From JAOPZW01 sp963764585 (GTDB lineage Bacteria; Actinomycetota; Thermoleophilia; Solirubrobacterales; Solirubrobacteraceae): a stretch of 64,000 nt of DNA. Shown piece after piece: positions 24,310 to 35,753 of this stretch (position 1 is its first letter; each line of letters starts with the position of its first letter). The stretch spans positions 1 through 64,000 of the forward strand of contig CAVXTB010000021.1 of the NCBI GenBank assembly GCA_963764585.1, written 5' to 3'. The translations under genes were made by a program, and so were the position numbers. The notes below the pieces were generated by a model, which searched no databases, was not told where the DNA came from, and worked only from the letters and a program-made list of their open reading frames with translations.

Positions 24310-25651
24310 CGCGGCGCCCGCTGTCGCTGCACGTGTGGCTCGCGCTCGCGCTGGCCGTCGTGATCGCGGTGCCCGCGCTCGCCGGGGTCGCCGGCTGGGC
24401 GGCGGCGGGCCGCTGGCAGGCGGGCCGCGAGGCCCACCGCGAAGCGCAGGCGCGCGCCGCGCTGCGCGGCGCCGACCTCGACGACCCGGCGACAAGCCGC
24501 GCGCTCGTGCAGAAGCTGTCGGCGCTTGGCGTCGAGGCCCAGCTCGGCCCGTCGATCCCCGACGCCAAGGCCGCCGTCGACGCCGAGAAGACCAAGCTCG
24601 CGCTCGCGGCCAAGCCCGAGCTGTTCACGCCGGCGATCGAGAGCGGCGACTTCAAGCGGCAGCTCGGCCGCTACCGCCAGACGACGGTCGCCGAGGAGAA
24701 CGTCGCCGGCTTCCTGTGGGTCCCGCGCGAGAGCGCGGCGACGCGGTGGGCGATCGCGCTCGGCGCGGGCCTCGTGGCGCTGACCGCCGCGCTCGTCGTC
24801 GTCGTGGTGCTCCTGCGCCGCTGGGTGCTGCGCCCGCTGGCGCAGCTCGCGGCCGACGCCGAGCGCGTCGCCGGCGGCGAGCTCGACATCGAGCCGCCGC
24901 CCACCCGCGCCCGCGAGGTCGCCCAGGTCGGCGACGCGCTGCACGGCATGGCCGGCGGGCTGCGCGACGCGTTGCGCAGCTCGGCGGCGGCCGAGCGCGA
25001 GCGGCGCTTCATGGTCACCGCCATCGCGCACGACCTGCGCACGCCGCTGTTCACCCTGCGCGGCTCGCTGGAGGCGCTCGAGCGCGGCGTCGGCGACGAG
25101 CGCTACCTCGATCGCGCGCAGGCCAAGGCCGCCCACCTGGATCGGATGGTCAGCGACCTGTTCACCTTCAGCCGCCTGGAGTACGCCCGCGAGGCGCTCG
25201 GCCTCGAGGAGGTCGACGTCGGCGACCTCGCCCGGCGCGCCGCGGAGGACGTCGAGCCGCTCGCCGCGGCGCACGGCTGCGCGCTGGAGGTCCGCGGCAC
25301 CGACGGCGCCCTGCGCGTGCGCGGCGACGCCGATGCGCTCCTGCGCGTGCTCACCAACCTGCTCGACAACGCGATCCGCCACGGCCGCGAGCGCGTCGTC
25401 CTGCAGGCCGGGCGCGCCAACGGCAGCGTCCACGTCGCGGTCGCCGACGACGGCCCCGGCTTCGCGGCGGAGGACCTGCCCCACGTCTTCGAGCCGCTCT
25501 TCCGCTCCGATCGCGCCCGCGCCGCCGCCACGGGCGGCACCGGGCTGGGCCTGGCGATCGCCCGCCGCCTGGCGCGCGCGCACGGCGGCGACGTGCAGGC
25601 CGCCAACGCGCCCGACGGCGGCGCGCAGGCGACCTTGACGCTGCCTGCAGC

Positions 25652-25655
<4 letters not shown>
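24306..25655 (+). CDS. Membrane sensor histidine kinase
   Basis: Partner kinase of the OmpR-type regulator, 449 residues. Helix 1 at about 8-32, an extracytoplasmic domain of about 110 residues rich in Ala and charged residues, helix 2 at about 140-170, then HAMP (RRWVLRPLAQLAADAERVAGGEL), HisKA with the phosphate His in TAIAHDLRTPLFTLRGSL, and an HATPase domain (NLLDNAIRHG, DDGPGF, GGTGLGLAIARRLARAHGG). The ATG overlaps the regulator stop by 4 bp. Its stop shares CTAG with the convergent ABC ATPase gene. The stimulus cannot be inferred. Confidence 0.94.
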
Positions 25656-26875
<1,220 letters not shown>

Positions 26876-26916
26876 ATAGCTGTCCCTCTCCTCCTCGGTC
26901 TCCTCCGGGCGATGGA

Positions 26917-26946
26917 AATCTACCCTCGTGAACCACCGGTGAACCA
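26917..26946 (-). promoter_or_regulatory. Promoter and direct-repeat operator of the ABC ATPase
   Basis: On the minus strand TAGATT (26922 to 26917) is a good -10 box, with GGTTCA 17 nt upstream in the -35 position. The octamer GTGAACCA (plus-strand reading) occurs at 26928-26935 and again at 26939-26946, an 11-bp period, one turn of the helix. The second copy covers the -35 position and the first lies in the spacer, so a bound protein would block transcription. The centre also holds the palindrome CACCGGTG. Confidence 0.6.
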
Positions 26947-26956
26947 GTCACACGGC

Positions 26957-28540
26957 CTAACTCAATGACACCGCGCGCCCGGCGACGAAGCCGTCCATCG
27001 CCACGATCTGGTCGACGACGGCCTGTGGCGTCGGCTGGTCGGTGGTGATGACCATCACCGCCAGGCCCTCGTCGCCGTCCTCGGGCACGTGCCCGACGGC
27101 GGCCGAGGAGATGTTGATGCCGTTCTCGCCGAAGCAGGTGCCGACGCGGCCGATCATCCCCGGGACGTCGCTGTAGCGGAACAGCGCGATGTAGTCCTGG
27201 ATCTGCAGGTTGAAGCGCTGCCCCCATGCCTCGAGCAGATGCGGGCGGTGGCGGCTGCCGAGCGTCGTGCCGACGACGCGCACGCGCTGGTCACCGGCGA
27301 CGACGGTCACGCGCACGAGGTCGGAGAAGTCGCGCGCCTGCGTGCTCTTGATCTCGGCCAGCTCGATCCCGCGTTCCTCGGCGACGTGGGGCGCGTTGAC
27401 CACGTTGAGCTCCTCCTCGGTGTGGCCGGTCAGCGCGCCGAGCAGCACCGCGACGGCCAGCGGCCGCGTGTCGCGATCGGCGATGCGCCCGAGCAGCTCG
27501 ACCTCGACGCGGTCGACGCTCGAGCCCTCGGCCAGCCCCATGGCCAGGCGCCCGAGCTGGCGGCTGAGCGGCAGGAAGGGGCCGAGCACCTCCATGTCCT
27601 CCGCCGCGACGGCGGGGACGTTGACCGCGCTCGACACGACGCCGCCGGTCAGCGCGGCGACGACCTGCTCGGCGGCCTGGAAGCCGGCGCGATCGGTCGC
27701 CTCGGCGGTCGAGGCGCCGAGGTGCGGCGTGACGATCACGTTGGGGCGCCCGAACAGCGGGTGCTCGGTGATCGGCTCGGAGCGGAAGACGTCGAGCGCG
27801 GCGCCGCCGACCTTGCCGGAGTCCAGGGCGGCCTCGAGGTCCTCGTCGACGATCAGCGGGCCGCGCGCGACGTTGAGGATGCGCACGCCGTCCTTGCACT
27901 TGGCCAGCGCATCGGCGTCGAGCCAGCCCTCGGTGTCGGGCGTCTTGGGCAGGTGCAGCGTGAGGAAGTCGGCCTGCGCGTAGACCTCGTCGGAGGACTC
28001 GGCCTTCTCGACGCCCAGCTCGCGGTAGCGCTCGGTGGCCACGAACGGGTCGAAGGCGACGACGTGCATCCCGAAGCCCTGCGCGCGGTGCGCGACGAGC
28101 TGGCCGATGCGCCCGAAGCCGAGGATCCCGAGCGTCTTGTCGAGCAGCTCGACGCCCGAGAACCTCGATCGCTCCCACTTGCCGGCGGTGAGGCTCGCGT
28201 GCGCCTGGGGCACGTTGCGCGCCAGCGCGAGCAGCAGCGCCATCGTGTGCTCCGCGGCGGTGACGACGTTGGACTGCGGCGCGTTGGCGACGACGATCCC
28301 GCGCTTGGTCGCCGCGGCGACGTCGACGTTGTCGACGCCCACGCCGGCGCGCCCGATCGCCTTCAGGCGCGTGGCGTTGGCGATGACGTCGGCGGTGAGC
28401 TTTGTCGCCGAGCGGATGAGGATGCCGTCGTAGTCGGCGATGCGGTCGAGGTGATCGCCCTCGTCGACCTCGAAGTGCTCGCGCAGCAGCGCCACGCCCG
28501 ACGCACCGATCTTCTCGGCGACGAGGACCTTCAGGCCCAC
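26957..28540 (-). CDS. serA: D-3-phosphoglycerate dehydrogenase
   Basis: First step of serine synthesis: 3-phosphoglycerate to phosphohydroxypyruvate. The 527-residue long form has substrate and Rossmann domains (GRAGVGVDNVD, GFGRIGQLVAHRAQGFGM, NVARGPLIVDE, catalytic His in VTPHLGASTAEA), an ASB domain (about 315-450) and a C-terminal ACT domain (about 455-527), the site of serine feedback. The GTG start at 28540, with GGGGAG upstream, overlaps the serC 3' end by 10 bp. It is co-transcribed with serC behind the riboswitch. Confidence 0.96.
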   Translation of the reverse strand: MGLKVLVAEKIGASGVALLREHFEVDEGDHLDRIADYDGILIRSATKLTADVIANATRLKAIGRAGVGVDNVDVAAATKRGIVVANAPQSNVVTAAEHTMALLLALARNVPQAHASLTAGKWERSRFSGVELLDKTLGILGFGRIGQLVAHRAQGFGMHVVAFDPFVATERYRELGVEKAESSDEVYAQADFLTLHLPKTPDTEGWLDADALAKCKDGVRILNVARGPLIVDEDLEAALDSGKVGGAALDVFRSEPITEHPLFGRPNVIVTPHLGASTAEATDRAGFQAAEQVVAALTGGVVSSAVNVPAVAAEDMEVLGPFLPLSRQLGRLAMGLAEGSSVDRVEVELLGRIADRDTRPLAVAVLLGALTGHTEEELNVVNAPHVAEERGIELAEIKSTQARDFSDLVRVTVVAGDQRVRVVGTTLGSRHRPHLLEAWGQRFNLQIQDYIALFRYSDVPGMIGRVGTCFGENGINISSAAVGHVPEDGDEGLAVMVITTDQPTPQAVVDQIVAMDGFVAGRAVSLS

Positions 28541-29712
28541 GGGGTCTCCCCTCCTGGCGGCTCCGTGCCCGGCGCTGCTGCGGGCGGGGGCAGTCGCTCC
28601 ACCACCCAGTCGATGCAGGCGGTGAGCGCCTGGACGTCGGCGAGGTCGATCGCCGGGAAGAGGCCGATGCGAAGCTGGTTGCGGCCGAGCTTGCGGTAGG
28701 GCTCGGTGTCGACGATGCCGTTGGCCCTGAGGGTCGCGGCGACCTGCGCGGCGTCGACGTGGTCGTCGAAGTCGATCGTCCCGACCACCAGCGACCGCTT
28801 GGCCGGGTCCTTGACGAAGGGCGTTGCGAACGCGGCCGCTTGCGCCCACGCGTACAGGTGGCCCGAGTTGGCTTGCGTGCGCTCGACGCAGCCGTCGAGG
28901 CCGCCGAGGCCGTTCATCCAGTCGATCTGGTCGGCGAGCAGGAAGAGCGTCGCCACGGCCGGGGTGTTGTAGGTCTGGTCCTTGCGCGAGTTGTCCAGCG
29001 CGGTGGCCAGGTTCAGCGACTCCGGGATCCAGCGGTCCGCGCCAACCAGCTCGTCGATCCGCTCCTGCGCCGCGGGGCTCAGGAGCGCGAGCCACAGGCC
29101 GCCGTCGGCGGCGAAGGCCTTCTGCGGCGCGAAGTAGTAGGCGTCCGCCTGGTCGATCTGCACGGGCAGGCCGCCGGCGCCGGAGGTGGCGTCGATGAGC
29201 ACGAGCGCGTCGCCGTCCGGCCGCTTGACGGGCACCATCACGCCGGTCGAGGTCTCGTTGTGGGCCCAGGCGACGACGTCGGCGGTCGGGTCCGACGCCG
29301 GCTCGGGTGCGTCGCCGGGCTCGGCACCGAGGACGATCGGATCGGCGAGGAACGGCACCCTGGTCGTGACCGTTGCGAACTTCTGCGAGAACTCGCCGTA
29401 GGCCAGGTGCAGGGCGCGCTCGCGGACGAGGCCCGCCGCGGCGGCATCCCAGAAGGCGGTCGTGCCGCCGTTGCCGAGCGCGACCTCGTAGTCGTCGGGC
29501 AGCGCGAAGAGGTCGGTGAGGCCCTGCCGGACGCGGCCGACGAGCTGCTTGACCGGCTTCTGGCGGTGCGAGGTGCCCATGACGGCGGCGCCCTCGCTCG
29601 CGAGACGTTCGAGCTGCTCGGGACGGACCTTGGACGGGCCGCACCCGAAGCGTCCGTCGGCGGGCCGAAGGTCGGCGGGGATCTCGAGATAGGTGCTGGT
29701 GGCGGCGTTCAC
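28531..29712 (-). CDS. serC: Phosphoserine aminotransferase (actinobacterial type)
   Basis: PLP enzyme converting phosphohydroxypyruvate to phosphoserine, 393 residues. The N-terminus LRPADGRFGCGPSKVR and MGTSHRQKPVK match the actinobacterial SerC group (TIGR01366 type) rather than the E. coli type. The PLP Lys is in YYFAPQKAFAADGG, and the Asp in LVLIDATSGAGG supports the ring. It begins with GTG 29712, preceded by GGAGA at 9 nt, and lies 33 nt after the end of a ZTP riboswitch aptamer. No serB is in the window. Confidence 0.95.
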   Translation of the reverse strand: MNAATSTYLEIPADLRPADGRFGCGPSKVRPEQLERLASEGAAVMGTSHRQKPVKQLVGRVRQGLTDLFALPDDYEVALGNGGTTAFWDAAAAGLVRERALHLAYGEFSQKFATVTTRVPFLADPIVLGAEPGDAPEPASDPTADVVAWAHNETSTGVMVPVKRPDGDALVLIDATSGAGGLPVQIDQADAYYFAPQKAFAADGGLWLALLSPAAQERIDELVGADRWIPESLNLATALDNSRKDQTYNTPAVATLFLLADQIDWMNGLGGLDGCVERTQANSGHLYAWAQAAAFATPFVKDPAKRSLVVGTIDFDDHVDAAQVAATLRANGIVDTEPYRKLGRNQLRIGLFPAIDLADVQALTACIDWVVERLPPPAAAPGTEPPGGETPWA

Positions 29713-29742
29713 GGCAGGGGTCTCCGCGGTCGATGGACGATG

Positions 29743-29820
29743 CGTGCCCAGGCGTGCGGCGGCGGCTGCACCATCGCTTCCCGGTGGTTGATTCCACCTG
29801 ACAACGCCAGTCGCGACGGC
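29743..29820 (-). ncRNA. ZTP (pfl) riboswitch upstream of serC-serA
   Basis: The minus-strand RNA shows the conserved pfl core in order: GCGACUGGCG (P1 5' side), the hairpin GGUGG-AAUCAA-CCACC, CGGGAAGC, a variable linker, GCCGCC, and the 3' element CGCCUGGGCA, which pairs back to the GGCG of the first block. These blocks match the known aptamer that binds ZMP/ZTP (AICAR phosphates) and turns genes on when 10-formyl-THF is short. CGAUGG in the linker can pair with CCAUCG downstream, a possible switch toward the serC ribosome site. No terminator T-tract follows, so control is probably at translation. Confidence 0.9.
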
Positions 29821-29826
29821 GCGCCG

Positions 29827-29832
29827 AGTGTA
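29827..29832 (-). promoter_or_regulatory. Putative -10 box of the riboswitch-serC-serA transcript
   Basis: TACACT on the minus strand, placed so that transcription would start about 7 nt later, right at the 5' edge of the aptamer. The stretch TACACTCGG is shared with the ilvB promoter. A -35 element is not clear. Confidence 0.5.
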
Positions 29833-29848
29833 GCGAAGGCGCTCGCGA

Positions 29849-30310
29849 TCAGATCAGCAGCGCGAAGAGCCGGATGACGTCGAAGTGCACGCCGCTGTCG
29901 CCGGAGGACTGCCCGCCACTGCTGTCGTCGACCTCGCCGAGCGCGACCAGCAGGATCCACACCACGCCGGCGATCACGCCGAGGACGAGGCCCACGATGC
30001 CGATGATGACCGCGATGTTGGCCTGGTCGCGGCCGATCTCGCGGCGCTTGGCCTGGACGCCGAGTATCCACCCGGCGATCGAGGCCGGGATCGTGAGGAA
30101 GAACAGCATGCCGACCGAGAAGGCCAGCAGCCCGAGGGCGCCGGCGCCGAACCCGAGCGCGGCGGTGGCGCGCCCGTTCTGGCGCTGGGCGCCCGGCGCC
30201 GGAAGCGGCGAGTTGGGCGGCAGGAACACGGGCCGCGCCGCCGGCTGCGGAGCCGGCGGCCGCTCGTCGTACGGATCTGGTGGCAGGAAGTCCGGCGGCA
30301 CCGCGGCCAT
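29849..30310 (-). CDS. DUF4190-like membrane protein
   Basis: A 153-residue protein: Pro-rich cytoplasmic N-terminus (about 1-45), then two long hydrophobic segments (about 50-85 and 100-125) joined by a short basic loop (GVQAKRREIGRDQ). This arrangement, with alternating Gly/Ala and the GWILGVQAKRREIG motif, matches DUF4190. A Ser/Gly-rich segment and short tail follow. Role unknown. It is divergent from the ECF sigma factor and lies upstream of the riboswitch-serC transcript. Confidence 0.82.
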   Translation of the reverse strand: MAAVPPDFLPPDPYDERPPAPQPAARPVFLPPNSPLPAPGAQRQNGRATAALGFGAGALGLLAFSVGMLFFLTIPASIAGWILGVQAKRREIGRDQANIAVIIGIVGLVLGVIAGVVWILLVALGEVDDSSGGQSSGDSGVHFDVIRLFALLI

Positions 30311-30376
30311 GATGGCAGGGACCTTCCCCGCCGCGACGCTCGTAATGCGGGTGTGGTCCGTGCGACGATCGCGGGC

Positions 30377-30943
30377 GTGTCGACGGTCGCGTTGCAGACG
30401 CTGCGCGGCGGTGCCGCGCGCCGGGGCTGGGCCCGCGCGAGCGAGGCTGCGCTCGTGCGCGCTGCGCAGCGCGGGTCGGCCGAGGCGTTCGCCGAGCTCT
30501 TCCGCCGCCATTGGCCGCGCGCGCACCGCGCGGCGTGGCTCGTCGTGCACGACGCGACCGCCGCCGAGGACGTCGCCCAGGAGGCGTTCCTGGCCGCGGT
30601 GCGCTCGCTGGATCGCTTCGATCGCGGGCGGCCGTTCGGGCCCTGGCTGCATCGCATCGTCGTCAACCGGGCGATCGACTACGCGCGGGCGCGGGACCTG
30701 CGGCGCGAGGTCACGGGCACGATCGCGGAGTCCGCCACGTTCGATGCGCGCGACGCGCCCGCCGACGACCTGCTCGCCGCGCTGGCGGCGCTGCCGCCGG
30801 ACCAGCGCGCGGTCATCGTGATGCGGCATCTGCTCGGCTTCACTCCGGGGGAGATCGCTCGGGCCCTGGGGCTGCCGCGCGGCACGGTGAACTCGCGCTT
30901 GCGACGGGGGTTGGACGGGCTGCAGGAGGTGGTCGAGCGGTGA
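30377..30943 (+). CDS. ECF-type RNA polymerase sigma factor
   Basis: A 188-residue sigma factor with region 2 (AFAELFRRHWPRAHRAAWLVVHDATAAEDVAQEAFLAAVRSLDRF) and region 4 (LPPDQRAVIVMRHLLGFTPGEIARALGLPRGTVNSRLRRGL). Start chosen at GTG 30377, where the predicted helix run-in begins; GTG 30353 is an in-frame alternative. It overlaps the next gene by GTGA, so a tightly matched partner is expected, as for sigma/anti-sigma pairs. No zinc-type anti-sigma motif occurs in that partner. Confidence 0.92.
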   Translation: MSTVALQTLRGGAARRGWARASEAALVRAAQRGSAEAFAELFRRHWPRAHRAAWLVVHDATAAEDVAQEAFLAAVRSLDRFDRGRPFGPWLHRIVVNRAIDYARARDLRREVTGTIAESATFDARDAPADDLLAALAALPPDQRAVIVMRHLLGFTPGEIARALGLPRGTVNSRLRRGLDGLQEVVER

Positions 30944-32097
30944 TCGGCGATCGCCTCGAGCGCGCCCCGATGCCCGACGCCGACGCCGCCCGGGCCCGCG
31001 CGTGGGGCGTCGTCGCGGACGCCTTCGACGCTCGCCCGCCGGCCACGGCGGCGCGCCGTGCTCGGCGGCGAGGGAGGGTGTTGGGGCTGGCGCTGGCGGT
31101 CGTGCTCGCGGCCGCCGCGGTAGCCGTCGCGGCGCAACCGCCGCACTGGGTCCGTCACGTCCTCGGTGCCGGTCACTCCGCCGCGCCGCGCGCTCGCACG
31201 ACGCTCGGGCCGCTGCCCGCCGGTCGCCTGCTCGTCTCGTCCTCTGCGGGGACGTGGATCGTGCGCGGCGACGGGACGCGCATGCGCCTCGGGCCGTGGA
31301 CCGCTTCGACGTGGTCGCCGCGCGGGCTGTACGTGGCGGCGTGGCGCGGGCGCTCACTGAGCGCGGTGGCGCCGAACGGGCGCGTGGCGTGGACGATCGC
31401 CGCGCGCGCAACGGTGCGCGACGCCGCCTGGTCGCCCGACGGCTACCGGATCGCCTATCGCCGCGACGACGCGCTCGACGTGGTCGCGGGCGACGGCACG
31501 GGCGCGCGCATGTTCGCCTCCCCGGTCGCGCCGGTCGCGCCGGCGTGGCGGCCGGGCGCGCCGCACACGCTCGCGTGGGTCGGCGCGCGCGGGCACGTCG
31601 TCGTCGCGGACGTCGACACGGGCGCGGTCGTGTGGCGCTCGGCGGGCACGGTGCACGGGGTGCGCGAGCTGTCGTGGTCGGCCGACGGTCACCGCCTGCT
31701 GGCGCGCGGCGCGCAGCGGATGGTGGTGCTCGACGTGCACGGCAACCGGATCTGGCGCGTGCGGTTGCCGCGCGGCGCGCGCGTGAGCGGCGCGGCGTGG
31801 GCGCCGCGCGGCGATCGGATCGCCGTCGCGCTGCGCACCGCCGGCACGACGGACGTCTATGTCACCCCGTCGGCGCGCGTCCCGCGCCGCGCGGTCTTCA
31901 CCACCACCGGCACCCTCGCCTCGCTGGCCTGGTCCCCCGACGGCCGCCGCCTGCTCGTGCGCTGGACCCAGGCCGACGAGTGGCTGCTGCTGTCGCCGGC
32001 CCGCGCGGCCGCCAGCGCCCGCGTCACGGCGATCGGCGCCATCTCCCGCCGCTTCGGTCCCGCGCCGACCGTGCAGGATTGGTGCTGTTCGCGCTGA
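30940..32097 (+). CDS. Membrane-anchored beta-propeller, sigma-factor partner
   Basis: A 385-residue protein: short cytoplasmic N-terminus (about 1-46, acidic then Arg-rich), one membrane helix (about 47-66), then an extracytoplasmic PD40/TolB-like propeller with repeated cores WSPDGYRIAY, WSADGHRLLA, WAPRGDRIAV and WSPDGRRLLV. The position, GTGA-coupled to the ECF sigma gene, suggests it holds or senses for that sigma factor, with the N-terminus as a possible sigma-binding part. It lacks the HxxxCxxC zinc motif. Ligand unknown; anti-sigma role is inference. Confidence 0.8.
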   Translation: MIGDRLERAPMPDADAARARAWGVVADAFDARPPATAARRARRRGRVLGLALAVVLAAAAVAVAAQPPHWVRHVLGAGHSAAPRARTTLGPLPAGRLLVSSSAGTWIVRGDGTRMRLGPWTASTWSPRGLYVAAWRGRSLSAVAPNGRVAWTIAARATVRDAAWSPDGYRIAYRRDDALDVVAGDGTGARMFASPVAPVAPAWRPGAPHTLAWVGARGHVVVADVDTGAVVWRSAGTVHGVRELSWSADGHRLLARGAQRMVVLDVHGNRIWRVRLPRGARVSGAAWAPRGDRIAVALRTAGTTDVYVTPSARVPRRAVFTTTGTLASLAWSPDGRRLLVRWTQADEWLLLSPARAAASARVTAIGAISRRFGPAPTVQDWCCSR

Positions 32098-32151
32098 GAG
32101 TCTTGGCAAACGAGGGCTCCCACGCAACCCGTCGTCCGCCACCCTGGGACG

Positions 32152-33112
32152 GTGAGCCGCGAACGACGAGAAATGCCCACCACGCGGGCAGAAGTCGTCG
32201 TTCGGCATGTTGACGTCGAGATCGCGGCGCTCGCGGGCGGCCAGCATGGGGTGGTCACGCGTGCGCAGCTCGAAGCGATGGGACTCTCGCGCAGTGCCGT
32301 CGGGCGGCGAGCGCGCGACGGCCGGCTACACCGCGTCCACCGCGGCGTCTACGCGGTCGGGCACCCCATCCTCACCGCCAACGGCCACCGCATGGCCGCG
32401 GTCCTCGCCTGCGGGCCGGGCGCAACGCTGAGCCACGCCTCGGCCGCCGCGCTCTGGGGACTCCGCCCCACGAGCGCGACCAGGATCGATGTCACCGTCA
32501 ACGGCGCGGGCGGCCGCGCGAAGCGATCGCGACTGCGGATCCACCGGGCCGCGAGCCTGCGCGACGACGAGGTCACAGAGCACGACTGCATCCGGGTCAC
32601 CACCCCCGCCCGCACCCTCCTCGACCTCGCTTCCTCATTGCCTCGCCGCGCACTCGAGCGAGCGCTCGACCAGGCCGAGGTCCTGGAGCTCTTCGATCTG
32701 AGAGCGCTGCAAGCTGCGGTGGACAGGCACCGAGGAGAACGTGGTGCGGGCGTGCTGGCAAGCGCGCTGCAGCAACACCGCGCCGGCACCACCCTCACCA
32801 AGAGCACCCTCGAGGAGCTCATGCTCGCCATCTGCGACGACCACGGCCTCCCCCGGCCGCTCGTCAACGCTTGGGTCGAAGGCCTCGAAGTCGACTTCTA
32901 CTGGCCCGCGCAGCGGCTCGTCGTCGAGGCCGACAGCTACCAGTTCCACCGCTCGCGCGCCGCCTTCGAGCGCGACCGCGAGCGGGACGCGATCCTCGCG
33001 CGCGCCGGCCACCGTGCGCTGCGCTTCACCCACCGTCAGATCAAACGCGAGCCGGCGGCGGTCGCGCAGACGATCACCAAAGTAGGTGATTCCGTAGAGA
33101 ACGAGTCAGGAA

Positions 33113-33129
<17 letters not shown>
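32152..33129 (+). CDS. AbiEi-like N-terminus fused to DUF559 nuclease-fold domain
   Basis: A 325-residue protein. The N-terminal 70 residues (ALAGGQHGVVTRAQLEAMGLSRSAVGRRARDGRLHRVHRGVYAVG) match the winged-helix antitoxin domain of AbiEi. The C-terminal part (about 215-310) is DUF559, a Vsr/restriction-like fold, with VDFYWPAQRLVVEADSYQFH giving the Asp and the E-x-D pair of the active site, then HRALRFTHRQI. This fusion is common and multi-copy in actinobacteria, without a neighbouring AbiEii toxin. Role unknown. The 3' end overlaps the convergent ilvC by 17 bp. A start at ATG 32173 is possible. Confidence 0.82.
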
Positions 33130-34102
<973 letters not shown>

Positions 34103-34913
34103 GGGCGGCGGATCCTATCCAGGCGGCGCAGCTCGGACCCGACGGTGATCCCCGCTCCCACGAGCACGCACAGCGCGATGACGTAGAGCCCGAGCAGGAT
34201 CACGGCCAGCAGCAGGAACAGCCGCACCGCGGCGAAGCCGGCGCCCGCGCCGAAGTACAGCCCCACCACGCTCGGCACGGCCTGGATCGCGATGCCCGCC
34301 GGCACCGCGCCGAGCAGGCACGCGCGCCAGTTGGGCCGGGCGCGCGGCGCCCAGTGGTAGAGCAGCGCGAAGACGAGGATCGAGCCGAGCGTGTTGAGCA
34401 CGACGAGCAGCCAGCCCGGCAGCGAGCTGCGGATGTCGAGCGCGTCGGCGGCATCGCCGATGACCGGCGCCGTCGCGCTGGCCGCGATGACCATCAGCGC
34501 GATCCCCGCGCCGAGCGCCATGTTGCGCAGCCGCCCGACGATCACGTGGTGGCGGTCGCAGTCCAGCAGGCGCGACTCGCAGCGCTCGATGACGCCGATC
34601 GCGCCCGACGTCGTCCACAGCATCGTGACCATCGCCAGGCACAGCAGCACCGGCGAGTTGTCGCGGGTGCCGAGCACCAGGTGGCGGATGTCGCTGTGCA
34701 CGGCGTCGGGCAGGAAGCGGTTCAGCCCGTCGGCCACGGTCAAAGCCGACTGGGTGTCGGAGAGCAGCAGCGCCTCGAGCGCCGCGAGCCCAAGCGCCAC
34801 CGGAGCGAGCGACAGCACGAGGTAGTAGGTCAGCGCCGGGACGTCGTCGGCGATGCCCTGGCCCCAGTAGAACGCGAAGACGCGGTCGGCGAAGCGGCGC
34901 ATGGACCAGGCTC

Positions 34914-35753
34914 CTACGCGGTGGCGGCCGCCACCAGCGCCCGGGCAGGCGCATGCAATGAGCCGTCGTCGCGCACGTAGGGGGCATACCCGGCATCGAC
35001 GAGATCACGCAGCTTGTAGTGCTCGGCGGGAGCGAGGCCGCGCACGATCTCGACGGTCGACCCCGACGTCTGCATGACGTGGTCCCACCACGCGTCGAGG
35101 CTCGGGAAGTCGAAGTCGAGGTCCATCGGCTCGACCTCGATGTCGTCGAAGCCCGCCGTCTCGAGCAGCTCCCGCACCGCATCGGGCGACGCCAGGGCGA
35201 ACGGCCCGGGCCCCTCGGGCACCGCCGCCGGCGCGAGGCCCGCGGTCACCAGCGCGTCGCGCATGACGCCCATCCACGGGTTCAGCGCGAGGTCGTCCCA
35301 CACGGCGAGCGCGACGCGCCCGCCCGGCTTCAGGACGCGCCGCGTCTCGCGCAGCGCGGCCTCCGGATCGACGAGCAGCATGTAGCCGAAGCGGCACAGC
35401 ACGCCGTCGACGGACGCCGTCGGGAGGTCGATCCACTCGGCCTGCATGGTCCGTAGTTCGACGTTCGTCGCGCCGACCTCCTCGGCGTGCTCGCCGGCCG
35501 CCGCGATCATGCCCGCGGTGCCGTCGGTGATGATCACGCTGCCGCCGGGCGCGACGAGCTGCGCGGCCATCAGCCCCGTGTCGCCCAGGCCGGCGGCGAG
35601 CTCCAGCACGCGGTGGCCCGGCTGCGGGTGGATCGCCTGCACCATCCACTGCGAGACCGGCTCGACGATGTGCTGGAAGCTCGCCCGCGTCGCCTTCCAG
35701 CCCGCGGCCATCGTCTCCCAGCGATCGAGCATCTCCGCGCGCTGATCAGCCAT
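34914..35753 (-). CDS. UbiE/MenG-like SAM methyltransferase
   Basis: Class I methyltransferase of 279 residues. Motif I is VLELAAGLGDTGLMAAQLV, then an acidic residue in IITDGTAGM, GVLCRFGYMLLVDPEAALRETRRVLKPGGRVALAVWDD as motifs II-III. UbiE, MenG and the COQ5 group share this layout. It overlaps menE by 1 bp (TGATG) at the end of the menaquinone cluster, so the last step (demethylmenaquinone methylation) is the best guess. It lacks the exact UbiE signatures I would want, so a small-molecule methyltransferase of another kind remains possible. Confidence 0.75.
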   Translation of the reverse strand: MADQRAEMLDRWETMAAGWKATRASFQHIVEPVSQWMVQAIHPQPGHRVLELAAGLGDTGLMAAQLVAPGGSVIITDGTAGMIAAAGEHAEEVGATNVELRTMQAEWIDLPTASVDGVLCRFGYMLLVDPEAALRETRRVLKPGGRVALAVWDDLALNPWMGVMRDALVTAGLAPAAVPEGPGPFALASPDAVRELLETAGFDDIEVEPMDLDFDFPSLDAWWDHVMQTSGSTVEIVRGLAPAEHYKLRDLVDAGYAPYVRDDGSLHAPARALVAAATA

